The notes: generated by a model not told the origin, from the letters alone. Counted from the stretch's first letter, positions 8,818-18,100 are shown. The stretch: DNA of 64,000 bases from Pedobacter heparinus DSM 2366 (GCF_000023825.1 NC_013061.1:1674001-1738000); one strand, 5' to 3'. Numbers and translations: made by a program.

Positions 8818-8854
8818 AAAGCGTCATGAGGTCAAACCTTATGGCGCTTTTTTT
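8818..8854 (+). terminator. Rho-independent terminator of fbaA
   Basis: A 14 bp stem (AAAGCG outer pairs, three G-T wobbles inside) with loop TCAAA, running into a T-tract ending at 8854. Confidence 0.8.
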
Positions 8855-8864
8855 GTAGTTTTAA

Positions 8865-8894
8865 TATTCAGCATCGGTTTTCTGATGCTGAATA
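8865..8894. other. Second hairpin between fbaA and the permease-like gene
   Basis: An 11 bp perfect inverted repeat, TATTCAGCATC and its complement, with an 8 nt loop, 11 bp after the fbaA terminator and 51 bp before the next ATG. It has no T-tract on the plus strand, so it is not a clear terminator. It may be a leader structure or a protein-binding palindrome. Confidence 0.5.
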
Positions 8895-8945
8895 CTTAAG
8901 TAAAAAATTTCCTGATGATTCAAATCCATAAAACAGAATATACTG

Positions 8946-9452
8946 ATGAATAAAAAAGAAGGAAAAAATAACAGTTTATTTGAACGTTTTGCTAATGCTG
9001 CAACTACCTTTACGGGCAGTTCAGCCGCTTTTATTACCGCTACCGCTATTGTGGTGATATGGGCTTTAAGCGGGCCCGTATTCAATTATTCAGAAACCTG
9101 GCAGCTTGTGATCAATACCGGAACAACCATTATTACCTTTCTGATGGTGTTTTTAATTCAAAAAGCACAGAATAAAGATGGAAAAGCCATCCAGTTAAAA
9201 CTGAATGAACTGATTGCTGCTCATGAACGTGCAAGCAACAGGATGGTCGATATTGAGGACCTGACTGAAAGGGAGCTTGACCAGTTGCATAAATTTTATG
9301 TAACGCTGGCAGACCTTGCTAAAAAGGAAAATGACATTCATTGTTCTCATTCCATAGATGCTGCCGGGGAAATCCACGAAATTAAAAGAAAAGTAAAAAC
9401 TATATCAAAAAAAATTCATGGAAGCACTGCTCGTAAACAAGATCAAAAATAA
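8946..9452 (+). CDS. Low-affinity iron permease-like membrane protein
   Basis: A 168-residue protein with two hydrophobic segments (about residues 27-48 and 58-75) followed by a long charged helical tail. The sequence (FANAATTFTGSSAAF, then FLMVFLIQKAQNKDGKAIQ) matches bacterial proteins named after the yeast low-affinity iron permease Fet4. Transport activity has not been shown for such short bacterial versions, so the name should be read as family membership only. Its last 35 bases overlap the start of the acetyltransferase gene in another frame, so the two are surely cotranscribed and probably translationally coupled. Confidence 0.75.
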   Translation: MNKKEGKNNSLFERFANAATTFTGSSAAFITATAIVVIWALSGPVFNYSETWQLVINTGTTIITFLMVFLIQKAQNKDGKAIQLKLNELIAAHERASNRMVDIEDLTERELDQLHKFYVTLADLAKKENDIHCSHSIDAAGEIHEIKRKVKTISKKIHGSTARKQDQK

Positions 9453-9843
9453 GGAAGAGCTGGAAAAAGCATTTGCGATAAGGAAGAAGGTATTTGTAGA
9501 AGAACAGAACTGTCCGCCAGAACTGGAATGGGAACACGAAGAGGAATCGATCCATTTTCTTGCCGAAATTAACGGAGAAGCCTGTGGGGCATGCCGCTGG
9601 CGTAAAACTGACGAAGGTTATAAACTGGAACGTTTTGCTGTTTTAAAAGAGTTCAGGGGCAAAAGAATAGGGCAGGCCCTGGTAGCTGCGGCACTGGCAG
9701 ATTTGCCAGAAAATGCCCACTACATTTACGTGCATTCACAATTGGATGCGATGCGGATGTATTCAAGGTTTGGCTTTATGGCCGAAGGTGAACAATTTGA
9801 AGAAGCAGGAATCCAGCATTTTAAAATGGTAAAAAAAAGCTAG
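9418..9843 (+). CDS. GNAT-family N-acetyltransferase (ElaA-like)
   Basis: A 141-residue GNAT protein. The acetyl-CoA-binding motif A is LKEFRGKRIGQAL (V-x-x-x-x-R-G-x-G/I-x-G-like), preceded by the beta4 strand KLERFAV. The N-terminal AFAIRKKVFVEEQNCPPELEWE resembles the ElaA/YjcF group, whose substrates are mostly unknown. It starts within the last 35 bases of the permease-like gene. Its TAG stop shares the palindrome CTAG (9840-9843) with the convergent HMG-CoA lyase gene, leaving no room for an intergenic terminator. Confidence 0.86.
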   Translation: MEALLVNKIKNKEELEKAFAIRKKVFVEEQNCPPELEWEHEEESIHFLAEINGEACGACRWRKTDEGYKLERFAVLKEFRGKRIGQALVAAALADLPENAHYIYVHSQLDAMRMYSRFGFMAEGEQFEEAGIQHFKMVKKS

Positions 9844-10700
9844 TGAAATATTTTGGCAGAGAAGCGGAGGGCTTCCTGCCATTTTTCCATATCCAAACCT
9901 AAATGCTCGTCTTTAGTCTGTAAATAATAGATAAGCTCTTCTGTAGCCATATTGCCAGTTAAATCATCACTGGCCATCGGACAACCACCAAAGCCTTTTA
10001 ATGCACTGTCAAAACGCCTGCAACCACTTTCATAAGCTGCCTGCATCTTTTCATAACGTGTATTTGGGGTACTGTGTAAATGCAGGCCGACTTCCACATC
10101 AGGATAATGTCTGATCAGACCCGGTACAATTGCCCTGATCTTTTCAGGCGAGGATATACCGGTAGTGTCTGATAAAGCCAGGATTTTAGCTCCCTGACCA
10201 ACCAGTTCGGCGGCCCATTTTTCAACAATTTCAGGGTTCCATTCATCGCCATAAGGATTGCCAAATCCCATAGATATATAAATTACTGCTGTTTTTTGCC
10301 ACTTTTCACAACTTTCCAGCAGTCGTTTAACAGTGTCTGTGGATTGTGCAATGCCCGAATTGGTATTGCGTTGCTGGAAGGTTTCTGAGATAGAGAAGGG
10401 GAAGCCCAGGTAACTGATCTCCGGATATGAACAGGCAGCTTCAACACCCTTTAAATTAGCTACAATAGCCAATAGCTTTGAACGTGTTGTGCCCAGGTCC
10501 AGTTTTGCTAAAACCGCTGCCGTATCACGCAGTTGGGGAATGGCTTTTGGGGATACAAAGCTACCAAAGTCTATGGTGTCAAAGCCTACCTGCAGCAACA
10601 GGTTAATATAGGCGGCTTTAAGGTCAGTATCAATAAAGTCATGTATGCCCTGCATGGCATCTCTTGGGCATTCTATTAATTTAACTGGTTTTTGTCTCAT
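9840..10700 (-). CDS. Hydroxymethylglutaryl-CoA lyase
   Basis: A 286-residue DRE-TIM metallolyase. It splits HMG-CoA into acetyl-CoA and acetoacetate, the last step of leucine degradation. Visible active-site elements are PRDAMQG (Arg and the metal-binding Asp; most relatives have PRDGLQN), the metal-binding GLHLHST, and the loop cysteine in GFGGCPMA. The start is the ATG at 10700, so the gene overlaps the end of the NADH dehydrogenase gene by 20 bp. The altered PRDAMQG suggests a divergent, perhaps Bacteroidetes-type lyase, and a related acyl-CoA lyase remains possible. Confidence 0.82.
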   Translation of the reverse strand: MRQKPVKLIECPRDAMQGIHDFIDTDLKAAYINLLLQVGFDTIDFGSFVSPKAIPQLRDTAAVLAKLDLGTTRSKLLAIVANLKGVEAACSYPEISYLGFPFSISETFQQRNTNSGIAQSTDTVKRLLESCEKWQKTAVIYISMGFGNPYGDEWNPEIVEKWAAELVGQGAKILALSDTTGISSPEKIRAIVPGLIRHYPDVEVGLHLHSTPNTRYEKMQAAYESGCRRFDSALKGFGGCPMASDDLTGNMATEELIYYLQTKDEHLGLDMEKWQEALRFSAKIFH

Positions 10701-12006
10701 TTTGTACGGCTAATTCCTCGTCTGTACTTTTTTCTTTTAAAAATGGGCGGATGATCAACCTGGTACCCCTGTCGTAACTAAAATAGCTCCATACCCAGTT
10801 TACAAATACCACCAGTTTATTTCTAAAGCCCACTAAGGTCATCAAATGTACAAACATCCAGGTGAACCAGGCAAATACACCCTGAAATCTGATCTTGTGC
10901 AAATCTACCACCGCCCTGTTCCGGCCAACGGTGGCCATTGCGCCCTTATCGAAATATTTAAAGGGTTCTGTTGGCTTTTTTTCAATGATGTTCATCAGGT
11001 TTTTTGCCAGCAGCTTTCCCTGCTGTATGGCTGCAGGGGCAACACCGGGATGTCCGTTAGGAAACTCATCAGTGATCATGGCGGCTACATCGCCAAGGGC
11101 ATAAATATTGGTATAGCCATCTACCAGGTTAATCTCATTTACTTTCAGCCGGTTGCCCCTTACTACCTTTTCGGCATTCAGGCCATCTAAAACCACCCCT
11201 TTAACACCGGCCGACCAGATGACCGTTGAGGAAGGGATGTGCTGTCCGTCAACCAGGCTCAGCATAGCACCATCATAAGCAGAAACGCGGGCATTGTTCA
11301 TGATGGTCACCCCAAGTTCATGAAGAAAATCGGCTGATTTTTGTTGGGCCTGTACAGACATGGCGCCCAGCAATTCCGGCGACCCTTCAATCAGGTAAAT
11401 ATTTACATCATCAATATTAAGTTCAGGATAGTCATTCTTAAGTACATGTTTTTTTAGCTCGGCCAGTGCCCCCGCAGTTTCCACACCTGTGGGGCCGCCA
11501 CCAACCACCACAAAATTCAGCAGTTGCGCCCGCAACAGCGGGTCTGCGGCTATTTGTGCAGCTTCCAGGTTCTGTAAAATTAAACTCCTGAGGTTTAGCG
11601 CTTCAGGAATTGATTTCATGGGCATGGCATTGTACTCAATTTCTGCCTGTCCGAAAAAATTACTGGTTGAGCCTGTAGCAAGTACAAGATGGTCATAGTC
11701 AATCATGCCGATCGAAGTTTCAATGGTATTTTCGGCAGCATCTACTTTGTGTACTTCTGTAACCCTGAAAGTCAGGTTCTTTTGCCCCTTGAATATTTTA
11801 CGCAAGGGGAAAGCGATAGAATCAGCTTCTAAACCTCCTGTAGCCACCTGATAGAGCAGGGGCTGGAAGGTATGGTAATTGTGCTTATCCAGCAGCATCA
11901 CATCTACGTTTTTATTGCGTAGTTTTTTGGCCAGTTCAATTCCTCCAAATCCACCACCTACAATTACAATTCTTGGTTTGTTGCCTTTTGGGAAATGTTG
12001 CTCCAT
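10681..12006 (-). CDS. Type II NADH dehydrogenase-like FAD oxidoreductase
   Basis: A 441-residue flavoprotein with two dinucleotide-binding folds: VIVGGGFGG near the N-terminus for FAD, and VVVGGGPTGVETAG around residue 170 for NADH. The C-terminus has amphipathic or hydrophobic segments (FAWFTWMFVHLMTLVGF) for membrane attachment, as in NDH-2. NDH-2 passes electrons from NADH to quinone without pumping protons. The start is the ATG at 12004-12006 (MEQHFPKGNK), just before the FAD motif. It lies downstream of the secDF terminator and overlaps HMG-CoA lyase by 20 bp. Confidence 0.87.
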   Translation of the reverse strand: MEQHFPKGNKPRIVIVGGGFGGIELAKKLRNKNVDVMLLDKHNYHTFQPLLYQVATGGLEADSIAFPLRKIFKGQKNLTFRVTEVHKVDAAENTIETSIGMIDYDHLVLATGSTSNFFGQAEIEYNAMPMKSIPEALNLRSLILQNLEAAQIAADPLLRAQLLNFVVVGGGPTGVETAGALAELKKHVLKNDYPELNIDDVNIYLIEGSPELLGAMSVQAQQKSADFLHELGVTIMNNARVSAYDGAMLSLVDGQHIPSSTVIWSAGVKGVVLDGLNAEKVVRGNRLKVNEINLVDGYTNIYALGDVAAMITDEFPNGHPGVAPAAIQQGKLLAKNLMNIIEKKPTEPFKYFDKGAMATVGRNRAVVDLHKIRFQGVFAWFTWMFVHLMTLVGFRNKLVVFVNWVWSYFSYDRGTRLIIRPFLKEKSTDEELAVQNETKTS

Positions 12007-12058
12007 AATCTTGTTTTCAGTAAATGTATAACAACAATTGGTAAATATATATAACAAC

Positions 12059-12086
12059 AAAAGGCATCCCAAAAAGGATGCCTTTT
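12059..12086 (-). terminator. Rho-independent terminator of secDF
   Basis: An 11 bp perfect stem, AAAAGGCATCC and its complement, with a 6 nt loop; on the minus strand it is followed by a T-rich run. It lies 23 bp after the secDF stop and 53 bp before the NADH dehydrogenase start. Confidence 0.75.
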
Positions 12087-12108
12087 ATTATCATTTATAA
12101 GTAATTAC

Positions 12109-15081
12109 TTATTTTTTGTCTTTTACTTTGGCTTCACCCAAATCCAATACAATTGGTGTAGAGATACACAGTGAAGAATAAGTACCGATAATACGACCAA
12201 TTAACAGGGCAAATATAAAGCCGCGGATACTGGCGCCACCAAAGATAAAGATAACCAGCAACACAAAGAACACGGTTAATGAAGTCAGAATAGTACGGCT
12301 TAATGTACTGTTCAGCGCAAAGTTAATCAGTGTTTCTCTTTCTTTTCCATGCAGGTCTTCTTTACCAGATTCAGCAAGTTTCTCACGGATCCTGTCAAAT
12401 ACAACTACGGTTTCTGTCATGGTATAACCCATAACTGTCAGAATAGCAGCTATAAAGTCCTGGCCAATCTCTAATGAGAAGGGCAGTACCCCATCTAAAA
12501 TGGTATAGAAAGAAAGTACCAGCAATACATCATGGAACAAAGCGATAACCGCACCTAAACCATAATTTAGTTTTTTAAACCTTACTACGATATAAATAAA
12601 CATTACCAGGCAGGAGAACAATATGGCACCATAAGCACTGTATACAATATCGCTTGCAATGATAGGGCCTACCTTTTCGTTACTTTCAATAGTATAATTC
12701 ACACCTGTTTTGGCCAAACCTGCTTTTAAGGCATTTTCTACAATTTTATCAGCCTGGATATCAGAATCTGTGATGTGGAAAGTAGTAGTAATTTTCAGTT
12801 CATTATCAGCACCCGCAGTTTTAACAATGGTCTCCGATTCAGGGAATACAGCAGCCAGCTGTGCTTTCACATCTTCGGTATGCATGCCTTTATCGAAGTG
12901 AACGATATAAGTTCTACCCCCTTTAAAATCGATACCCAGGTTTAAGCCGCCATGTTTGAAATAGAAGATGAAACCTAAAACAATAATTATTGAGGATATG
13001 GTATAATAAAGCTTTCTGTGTCCAACAAAGTTGAAAGCGATATTTTTAAATGCGTGAATGGTGTATTTGTTGCCAAAAGTAATGTTGGCTTTTTTGTCTA
13101 ACAAGGTATCGAAGATCAAACGGGAGATCAGTACGGCACAGAATAAAGAAGAGAGGATACCAATACAAAGGGTGGTGGCAAAACCCTGAACCGGGCCGCT
13201 ACCGAATACATAAAGGATCACACCCAGTACCAATACCGTTACGTTTGAATCGATAATGGACGACATGGCATGTTTGAAACCTTCTTTAATGGCTGCAGGT
13301 GTAGATTTACCTAAAGTAAGTTCTTCCCTTACACGCTCAAAGATCAGGATGTTTGCATCTACCGATAAACCGATTACCAGTACGATACCGGCAATACCCG
13401 GTAAGGTAAGCACGGCACCCAGCGACACCAGTATACCCATGATGAAGAACAGGTTGATCACAAGGGCAAGGTTGGCTACCCATCCGGCTTTGTTATAATA
13501 CAAAGCCATAAAGATCAGGATCACTACGAAGGCCAGCACAAATGACAGCAAGCCATTGTGTATGGCCACTTCTCCAAGGGATGGACCTACAACGAATTCT
13601 CCAACAATTCTTGCCGGTGCAGGTAATTTACCTGCTTTTAAGATGTTGGCCAAATCCTGTGTGTCGTTTACTGTAAAGTTACCGGTAATAGAAGAAATAC
13701 CGTTAGGAATCTCATTTTGTACCGTCGGTGCAGAATAAACAGTATTGTCCAGTACAATAGCGATTGCTTTTTTATTGTTGGCATCCGCCGAAGCTTCTGC
13801 AGTGATTTTTTTCCATTTGGCAGCACCATCGCCGGTCATGTACATGGTTACTTCAGGTTTGCCTTTCTGGTCATAATCATGACGGGCATCGCTAATGGCT
13901 TCGCCACCTAAATCTGGTTTACCATCCAATGAAGTCACTTTAATGGCATACAGTTCAAATATTTTACTTGTATTGGCCACACCCAGGTCGGCAGGTTTGG
14001 CACTCCACATAAACTTATAGCTCTGAGGAATGATGGCTGCAATTTCTGGTCTTTTAAAGAAGGCGTTTACTTTAGCTGTATCTTTTTGCGCAGTCCAGCC
14101 AACAACTGGTCCCGGGCGTAATGCCGGCTGACCGTTTTCCGATTGGTAGGTTGGAGGTGTCAATACGGCAAACAATGGGTTAGATTTGGCTGCCTCATTG
14201 TTTTTTAAGCTTAATGAATCTTTAGCATCAGCTTTTTTAGCCAGTCCTGCCAGTTTACTTCCGCTTTTTGCTGTAGTATCTTTAGCTGCACCTGTAGCAG
14301 TTGTTGTATCTTTTAAAGTAAGGGCAAGTGTTTTGTTGATATTTTCCAAAACCGGATATACTTCCTCGTTCTGGTAAACCTGCCAGAACTGTAGTTCGGC
14401 AGAACCTTGTAACAATTTATGGACACGCTCTTTGTCCTGCACACCCGGCATTTCGATAAGGATACGGTTGGTACCTTCCTGTTTCTGCATGTTCGGGCTT
14501 ACTACACCGAAACCATCAATACGGCTTCTGATGATAATGAACGAACGGTCGATAGCACTGGTAGCTTCTTTAGATAAAAAGCTTTTTACTTCGTTATTGC
14601 TTGCATTTGGTTTTAATAGTTTTGCATTGTCCTGATTAGAGAAAAAATCTACCAGGTTCTTACCCGGCGCAAGTTTTTCATATTCATTCACAAACAAACT
14701 GATGAAATCTTTTCCACCAGCATTTAATTGTTGCTGAGCATTGGAAAGGGCTTTGTTAAAATTAACATCATCTGTATTGCTGGCCAAAGATTTAACCAGT
14801 TCACCTAACGATATTTCCATCGTTACGTTCATACCGCCCTTAAGGTCAAGCCCCAGTTTAATTTCTTTTGATTTGCAGAACTGATAATTAAATCCAAAAA
14901 GCGGATAAACAGGCACGGTGGCCATCGAATCTAAATAAGCTTTTTCTTTTTCTACGTCCCCTTTAGCGTAAGCTTTTGCGTCTTTTTCAACTTTAGAGGT
15001 AACAAAGTTGAACGAGAGATAATACACACAGACAATACCTAAAAGTATTGCCAAAAATTTAATTAAACCTTTACCCTGCAT
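12109..15081 (-). CDS. secDF: Fused protein translocase subunit SecDF
   Basis: A 990-residue fusion of SecD and SecF, the proton-driven RND-type partner of SecYEG that pulls secreted proteins out on the periplasmic side. The SecD half has the N-terminal TM, the GLDLKGGMNV motif (residues 77-86), a large periplasmic P1 domain, and six TMs from about residue 510. The SecF half starts near residue 690 with GIDFKGGRTY and has its own TM block. The periplasmic domain contains a low-complexity Ala/Lys/Asp/Thr insert around residues 255-300. The flanking gap to folA (15082-15194) is AT-rich and probably holds the promoter. Confidence 0.95.
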   Translation of the reverse strand: MQGKGLIKFLAILLGIVCVYYLSFNFVTSKVEKDAKAYAKGDVEKEKAYLDSMATVPVYPLFGFNYQFCKSKEIKLGLDLKGGMNVTMEISLGELVKSLASNTDDVNFNKALSNAQQQLNAGGKDFISLFVNEYEKLAPGKNLVDFFSNQDNAKLLKPNASNNEVKSFLSKEATSAIDRSFIIIRSRIDGFGVVSPNMQKQEGTNRILIEMPGVQDKERVHKLLQGSAELQFWQVYQNEEVYPVLENINKTLALTLKDTTTATGAAKDTTAKSGSKLAGLAKKADAKDSLSLKNNEAAKSNPLFAVLTPPTYQSENGQPALRPGPVVGWTAQKDTAKVNAFFKRPEIAAIIPQSYKFMWSAKPADLGVANTSKIFELYAIKVTSLDGKPDLGGEAISDARHDYDQKGKPEVTMYMTGDGAAKWKKITAEASADANNKKAIAIVLDNTVYSAPTVQNEIPNGISSITGNFTVNDTQDLANILKAGKLPAPARIVGEFVVGPSLGEVAIHNGLLSFVLAFVVILIFMALYYNKAGWVANLALVINLFFIMGILVSLGAVLTLPGIAGIVLVIGLSVDANILIFERVREELTLGKSTPAAIKEGFKHAMSSIIDSNVTVLVLGVILYVFGSGPVQGFATTLCIGILSSLFCAVLISRLIFDTLLDKKANITFGNKYTIHAFKNIAFNFVGHRKLYYTISSIIIVLGFIFYFKHGGLNLGIDFKGGRTYIVHFDKGMHTEDVKAQLAAVFPESETIVKTAGADNELKITTTFHITDSDIQADKIVENALKAGLAKTGVNYTIESNEKVGPIIASDIVYSAYGAILFSCLVMFIYIVVRFKKLNYGLGAVIALFHDVLLVLSFYTILDGVLPFSLEIGQDFIAAILTVMGYTMTETVVVFDRIREKLAESGKEDLHGKERETLINFALNSTLSRTILTSLTVFFVLLVIFIFGGASIRGFIFALLIGRIIGTYSSLCISTPIVLDLGEAKVKDKK

Positions 15082-15194
15082 TTGTTTGTAATTATTAGTC
15101 TATATATGCTATATATTTTTTTAACAAGTCGGCAAATCTAATTATTTTTTTAATTAATAGGCCACCTTATTGATTTTTTATTATAGGGCTTCAG

Positions 15195-15680
15195 CTATTT
15201 ACGCAGCAGTGTCGAAAATGTGTAAGCAAGGTTGTTTTTTTCGTCGGGCTGATGTGGCTCATTATCAACTTCCTCCCATTTTTTTCGATCAATTTCGGGG
15301 AAATAAGCATCGCCCTCAAACCCTGCATGTACCGTGGTCAGGTAAATCTTATCCGTTTTGTCCATCGCCTGTCTGTAAATTTCTGCACCGCCCACTATAA
15401 AAACCTCTTTTTCGGCTGTGCAGAGCGCCAAGGCCTGATCTATGTTGTTCACTACTTCAGCCCCCGGTATTTCCAGGCTGTTTGAGCGGGTAATTACAAT
15501 ATTGCGTCTGTTGGGTAGTGGTTTGCCAATGGAGTCAAAGGTTTTGCGGCCCATAATAATGGTATGCCCGCTGGTGAGCTGTTTAAAATGTTTCAGGTCT
15601 GTAGGCAGGTGCCACAACAGTTCATTGTTTTTGCCGATGGCATTGTTTTCGGCAATCGCCACAACTATGGATACGGTCAT
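15195..15680 (-). CDS. folA: Dihydrofolate reductase
   Basis: A 161-residue enzyme reducing dihydrofolate to tetrahydrofolate with NADPH. The family pattern is clear: [22 protein letters not shown] at the N-terminus with the substrate-binding acidic/Trp region, [20 protein letters not shown], and [14 protein letters not shown]. It is coupled to thyA: its ATG overlaps the thyA TGA (ATGA). Thymidylate synthase produces the dihydrofolate that this enzyme recycles, so the pair forms a thymidylate cycle unit. Confidence 0.95.
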   Translation of the reverse strand: MTVSIVVAIAENNAIGKNNELLWHLPTDLKHFKQLTSGHTIIMGRKTFDSIGKPLPNRRNIVITRSNSLEIPGAEVVNNIDQALALCTAEKEVFIVGGAEIYRQAMDKTDKIYLTTVHAGFEGDAYFPEIDRKKWEEVDNEPHQPDEKNNLAYTFSTLLRK

Positions 15681-16471
15681 ACGGCTACTGCTCCTTTAAT
15701 GTGTGGATGCGGGTCGTAATCTTTCAGGGTAAAATCTTCATAGCTGAAACTGAATATATCTTTTATTTCAGGATTGATTTCCATGACCGGTAATTTTCTG
15801 GGTTCACGGCTCAACTGTAACCTGGTTTGTTCAATGTGGTTATTGTACAAATGGGCATCTCCCAGGGTATGGATAAAATCTCCATAAGCAAGGCCACATA
15901 CCTGGGCCACCATCATGGTCAGTAAGGCATAAGATGCAATGTTAAAAGGAACGCCTAAAAAGATATCCGCACTGCGCTGGTACAATTGACAGCTCAGTTT
16001 TCCATCGGCCACATAAAATTGAAAAAAGGCATGACAAGGTGGTAGGGCCATGTTTTCAACTTCAGCAACATTCCATGCCGAAACAATGATCCTTCTCGAA
16101 TCCGGATTGTTTTTAATGGTGTTTACAATCTGCGCAATCTGATCGATATGACCACCACCGGGTTTTGGCCACGACCGCCATTGCGAACCGTATACCGGTC
16201 CAAGGTCGCCATTTTCATCCGCCCATTCGTCCCATATCTTTACCCCGTTATCTTTCAGGTATTTGATATTGGTATCGCCACTTAAAAACCAGATCAGTTC
16301 ATGAATGATCGATTTCAGGTGTAGTTTTTTAGTGGTCACCATAGGGAAACCTTCCTGCAGGTTAAAACGCATCTGGTAGCCAAATACGCTGATGGTTCCG
16401 GTTCCGGTACGGTCGTGTTTTTGTGTGCCATGATCCAGCACATGCTGCATCAGATCTAGATATTGTTTCAT
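15677..16471 (-). CDS. thyA: Thymidylate synthase
   Basis: A 264-residue enzyme, the same length as E. coli ThyA. It methylates dUMP to dTMP using methylene-tetrahydrofolate. The catalytic cysteine is in [10 protein letters not shown] (Cys146), with RTGTGT near the N-terminus, [10 protein letters not shown], and [14 protein letters not shown] phosphate and dUMP-binding segments. The start is the ATG at 16469-16471 ([11 protein letters not shown]); an upstream extension of nine codons is not conserved. It is the first gene of the thyA-folA operon, with the 486 bp gap upstream. Confidence 0.95.
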   Translation of the reverse strand: MKQYLDLMQHVLDHGTQKHDRTGTGTISVFGYQMRFNLQEGFPMVTTKKLHLKSIIHELIWFLSGDTNIKYLKDNGVKIWDEWADENGDLGPVYGSQWRSWPKPGGGHIDQIAQIVNTIKNNPDSRRIIVSAWNVAEVENMALPPCHAFFQFYVADGKLSCQLYQRSADIFLGVPFNIASYALLTMMVAQVCGLAYGDFIHTLGDAHLYNNHIEQTRLQLSREPRKLPVMEINPEIKDIFSFSYEDFTLKDYDPHPHIKGAVAV

Positions 16472-16579
16472 TATATTTACTGGATACTTGCCAGGCAAAA
16501 GTACGTATTAATGTGTACATATAAAATAAGGGGAACTTTGTTGACTGAGTGTCTGGTTATTGTTTGGTTACGGCTTACT

Positions 16580-16650
16580 AATACTAGGTCTTTTATAGGT
16601 GTTTTCTAGGTGTTTCATACGTGTCTCGTAGCTGTATACACCTAGAAAAC
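16580..16650. repeat. Degenerate 11 bp tandem repeats with an inverted copy
   Basis: From 16580 to 16634 five successive 11-mers align: AATACTAGGTC, TTTTATAGGTG, TTTTCTAGGTG, TTTCATACGTG, TCTCGTAGCTG. The third, extended to GTTTTCTAGGTGT (16601-16613), has a perfect 13 bp inverted copy ACACCTAGAAAAC at 16638-16650, allowing a hairpin with a 24 nt loop. An 11 bp period places sites on one face of the helix, as in direct-repeat sites of OmpR/PhoB-type regulators. That role is inference. Confidence 0.6.
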
Positions 16651-16918
16651 CGATTTTAAACGCAATTTTTCCATGATTTTAGCACCCTCTTTTTATTAAC
16701 CTAACCAAAGGCTTTACACCTCTTCCGGCTCCCTTATGTCTGGCCCAAAGCTTCTTCTGTTATGGTGTAATTGAACTGGTCTTCCCTTATCCCTGATGTA
16801 TCTACAATTGAAGCAGCCATAAGGAAAGGATAAGGAAACTATATCCGAAGGTTAAAGCAAAAGGTCGGGCATAGCAGATGACCTGAGGGTACCTGAAAAT
16901 GTGGATAAGTTGATAACC

Positions 16919-16953
16919 TTTGTTTCTTAGGTTTAAAGTTCTTCGTATTTTTA
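16919..16953 (+). promoter_or_regulatory. Candidate promoter of the 76-residue protein gene
   Basis: TTTG at 16919-16922 (-33-like) and TATTTTTA at 16946-16953 (7 of 8 to TAnnTTTG), separated by 23 bp. The ATG is 4 bp after the -7 box, so the transcript would be nearly leaderless. Confidence 0.4.
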
Positions 16954-16957
16954 TCAG

Positions 16958-17188
16958 ATGAAGATCGGATTATACGCAATTCTTACGGCATTACTCATTG
17001 CCGGATCATACTTTGCCGGTGCTAAAATGGACAATCCGCTGCTGGCCTACGCAGCAGGTGCTACACTTACGCTCATCCTGTTTTTATGGAACATGTCCAG
17101 GTATGCTAAAAAAGCTGCACAGCGTAAATACAGAGAACGCATGTTTCAGCAGCACATGCGCATGACTTTGCGCAACCAGTGGCATTAA
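16958..17188 (+). CDS. Small two-helix membrane protein, unknown
   Basis: A 76-residue protein with two hydrophobic segments (about residues 5-21 and 28-45; AILTALLIAGSYFAG and AYAAGATLTLILFLW) and a strongly basic C-terminal tail (RYAKKAAQRKYRERM). I do not recognise the family. The tail would be cytoplasmic by the positive-inside rule. It lies upstream of ispE on the same strand with a 62 bp gap, and may be cotranscribed with it. Confidence 0.65.
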   Translation: MKIGLYAILTALLIAGSYFAGAKMDNPLLAYAAGATLTLILFLWNMSRYAKKAAQRKYRERMFQQHMRMTLRNQWH

Positions 17189-17250
17189 AAGTAAATATAA
17201 GCTGTTTGGTTTTTTGTAAGTTTACGGCCTGAACAAAATAGAGATCGCCG

Positions 17251-18054
17251 ATGCTTGCATTTGCCAATGCCAAAATAAACCTTGGCCTAAACGTTACCCG
17301 AAAAAGACCTGATGGTTATCATGATATCGAAACGGTCTTTTATCCTGTAAAGCTGAATGATGTTGTTGAGATTACTGATTCCGAAAACACCATATGTCTT
17401 GTAAAAGGGATAGATGTGCCCGGAGATACGCGGGATAACCTATGTTTGAAGGCCTTTAATTTGTTAAAAAAGGATTTTGATTTGCCGGCACAGCAAATTA
17501 CTTTGCTGAAGAATATTCCGGTGGGCGCTGGTCTTGGTGGGGGTTCTTCAGATGCAGCACAGCTGATCAGACTGGTAAATGACAAATTTAAACTGGGCCT
17601 ATCTGTAGTAAAAATGCAAAACTATGCCCGGGAACTGGGTGCAGACTGCGCTTTCTTTATAGAGAACCGACCTGTTTATGCTTTTGGAAAGGGGGATGAA
17701 TTTCAGCCAATCGCAATAGATTTGTCAAATTATTATGTGGTACTGGTAAAACCGCCTGTTCATGTCTCTACGGCAGCGGCTTATGCGGGAATTAAGCCTG
17801 TAATTCCTAGCAGATCGGTAAAAGATTTAATACATTTGCCCTTGAAAACATGGAAACAGCATCTTGAAAATGATTTTGAATCCACTGTGTTTTCGAAATA
17901 CCCGGAAATTGAACTGGTCAAAAAAAAACTTTACCAATCGGGTGCCCTCTTTGCTTTAATGAGTGGAAGCGGGGCCAGTGTTTTTGCAATTTTTGAGCAT
18001 GAAGTCAGTTTGCCGGAACTGGAAAATGGGAATAAAGTGTTTTACAACATTTAA
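17251..18054 (+). CDS. ispE: 4-diphosphocytidyl-2-C-methyl-D-erythritol kinase
   Basis: A 267-residue GHMP kinase of the MEP isoprenoid pathway, phosphorylating CDP-methylerythritol at the 2-hydroxyl. It shows the family N-terminus FANAKINLGLNVTRKRPDGYH, the ATP-binding glycine loop IPVGAGLGGGSSDAA (residues 89-103), and the C-terminal ALMSGSGASVFAIF. It is slightly shorter than E. coli IspE (283), which is common in Bacteroidetes. Presence of this gene implies the MEP rather than the mevalonate route. Confidence 0.93.
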   Translation: MLAFANAKINLGLNVTRKRPDGYHDIETVFYPVKLNDVVEITDSENTICLVKGIDVPGDTRDNLCLKAFNLLKKDFDLPAQQITLLKNIPVGAGLGGGSSDAAQLIRLVNDKFKLGLSVVKMQNYARELGADCAFFIENRPVYAFGKGDEFQPIAIDLSNYYVVLVKPPVHVSTAAAYAGIKPVIPSRSVKDLIHLPLKTWKQHLENDFESTVFSKYPEIELVKKKLYQSGALFALMSGSGASVFAIFEHEVSLPELENGNKVFYNI

Positions 18055-18100
18055 TTCCTTTTGAAAATAAAAATATTTACGTGGATCATCAATAAACAAA

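Larger units (their letters stand above)
16472..16957. other. 486 bp gap between thyA and a small membrane-protein gene
   Basis: No convincing ORF. It must hold the thyA-folA promoter (minus strand) and the promoter of the 76-residue gene (plus strand). The notable content is the 11 bp repeat array and 13 bp inverted repeat at 16580-16650, listed separately. A single TTATCCACA-type sequence at 16900-16908 is expected by chance. Confidence 0.6.

Noticed and set aside
8946..9452. True iron import function for the permease-like protein
   Set aside because: Only two membrane segments and no ligand motif; kept as a family name only.
16900..16908. TTATCCACA-type DnaA box (minus strand) in the gap near thyA
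   Set aside because: A single perfect 9-mer is expected roughly once or less per window by chance; no cluster, no dnaA, no AT-rich unwinding element.
18055..18100. SAM riboswitch upstream of metZ
   Set aside because: The gap is only 46 bp, too short for any known SAM riboswitch.
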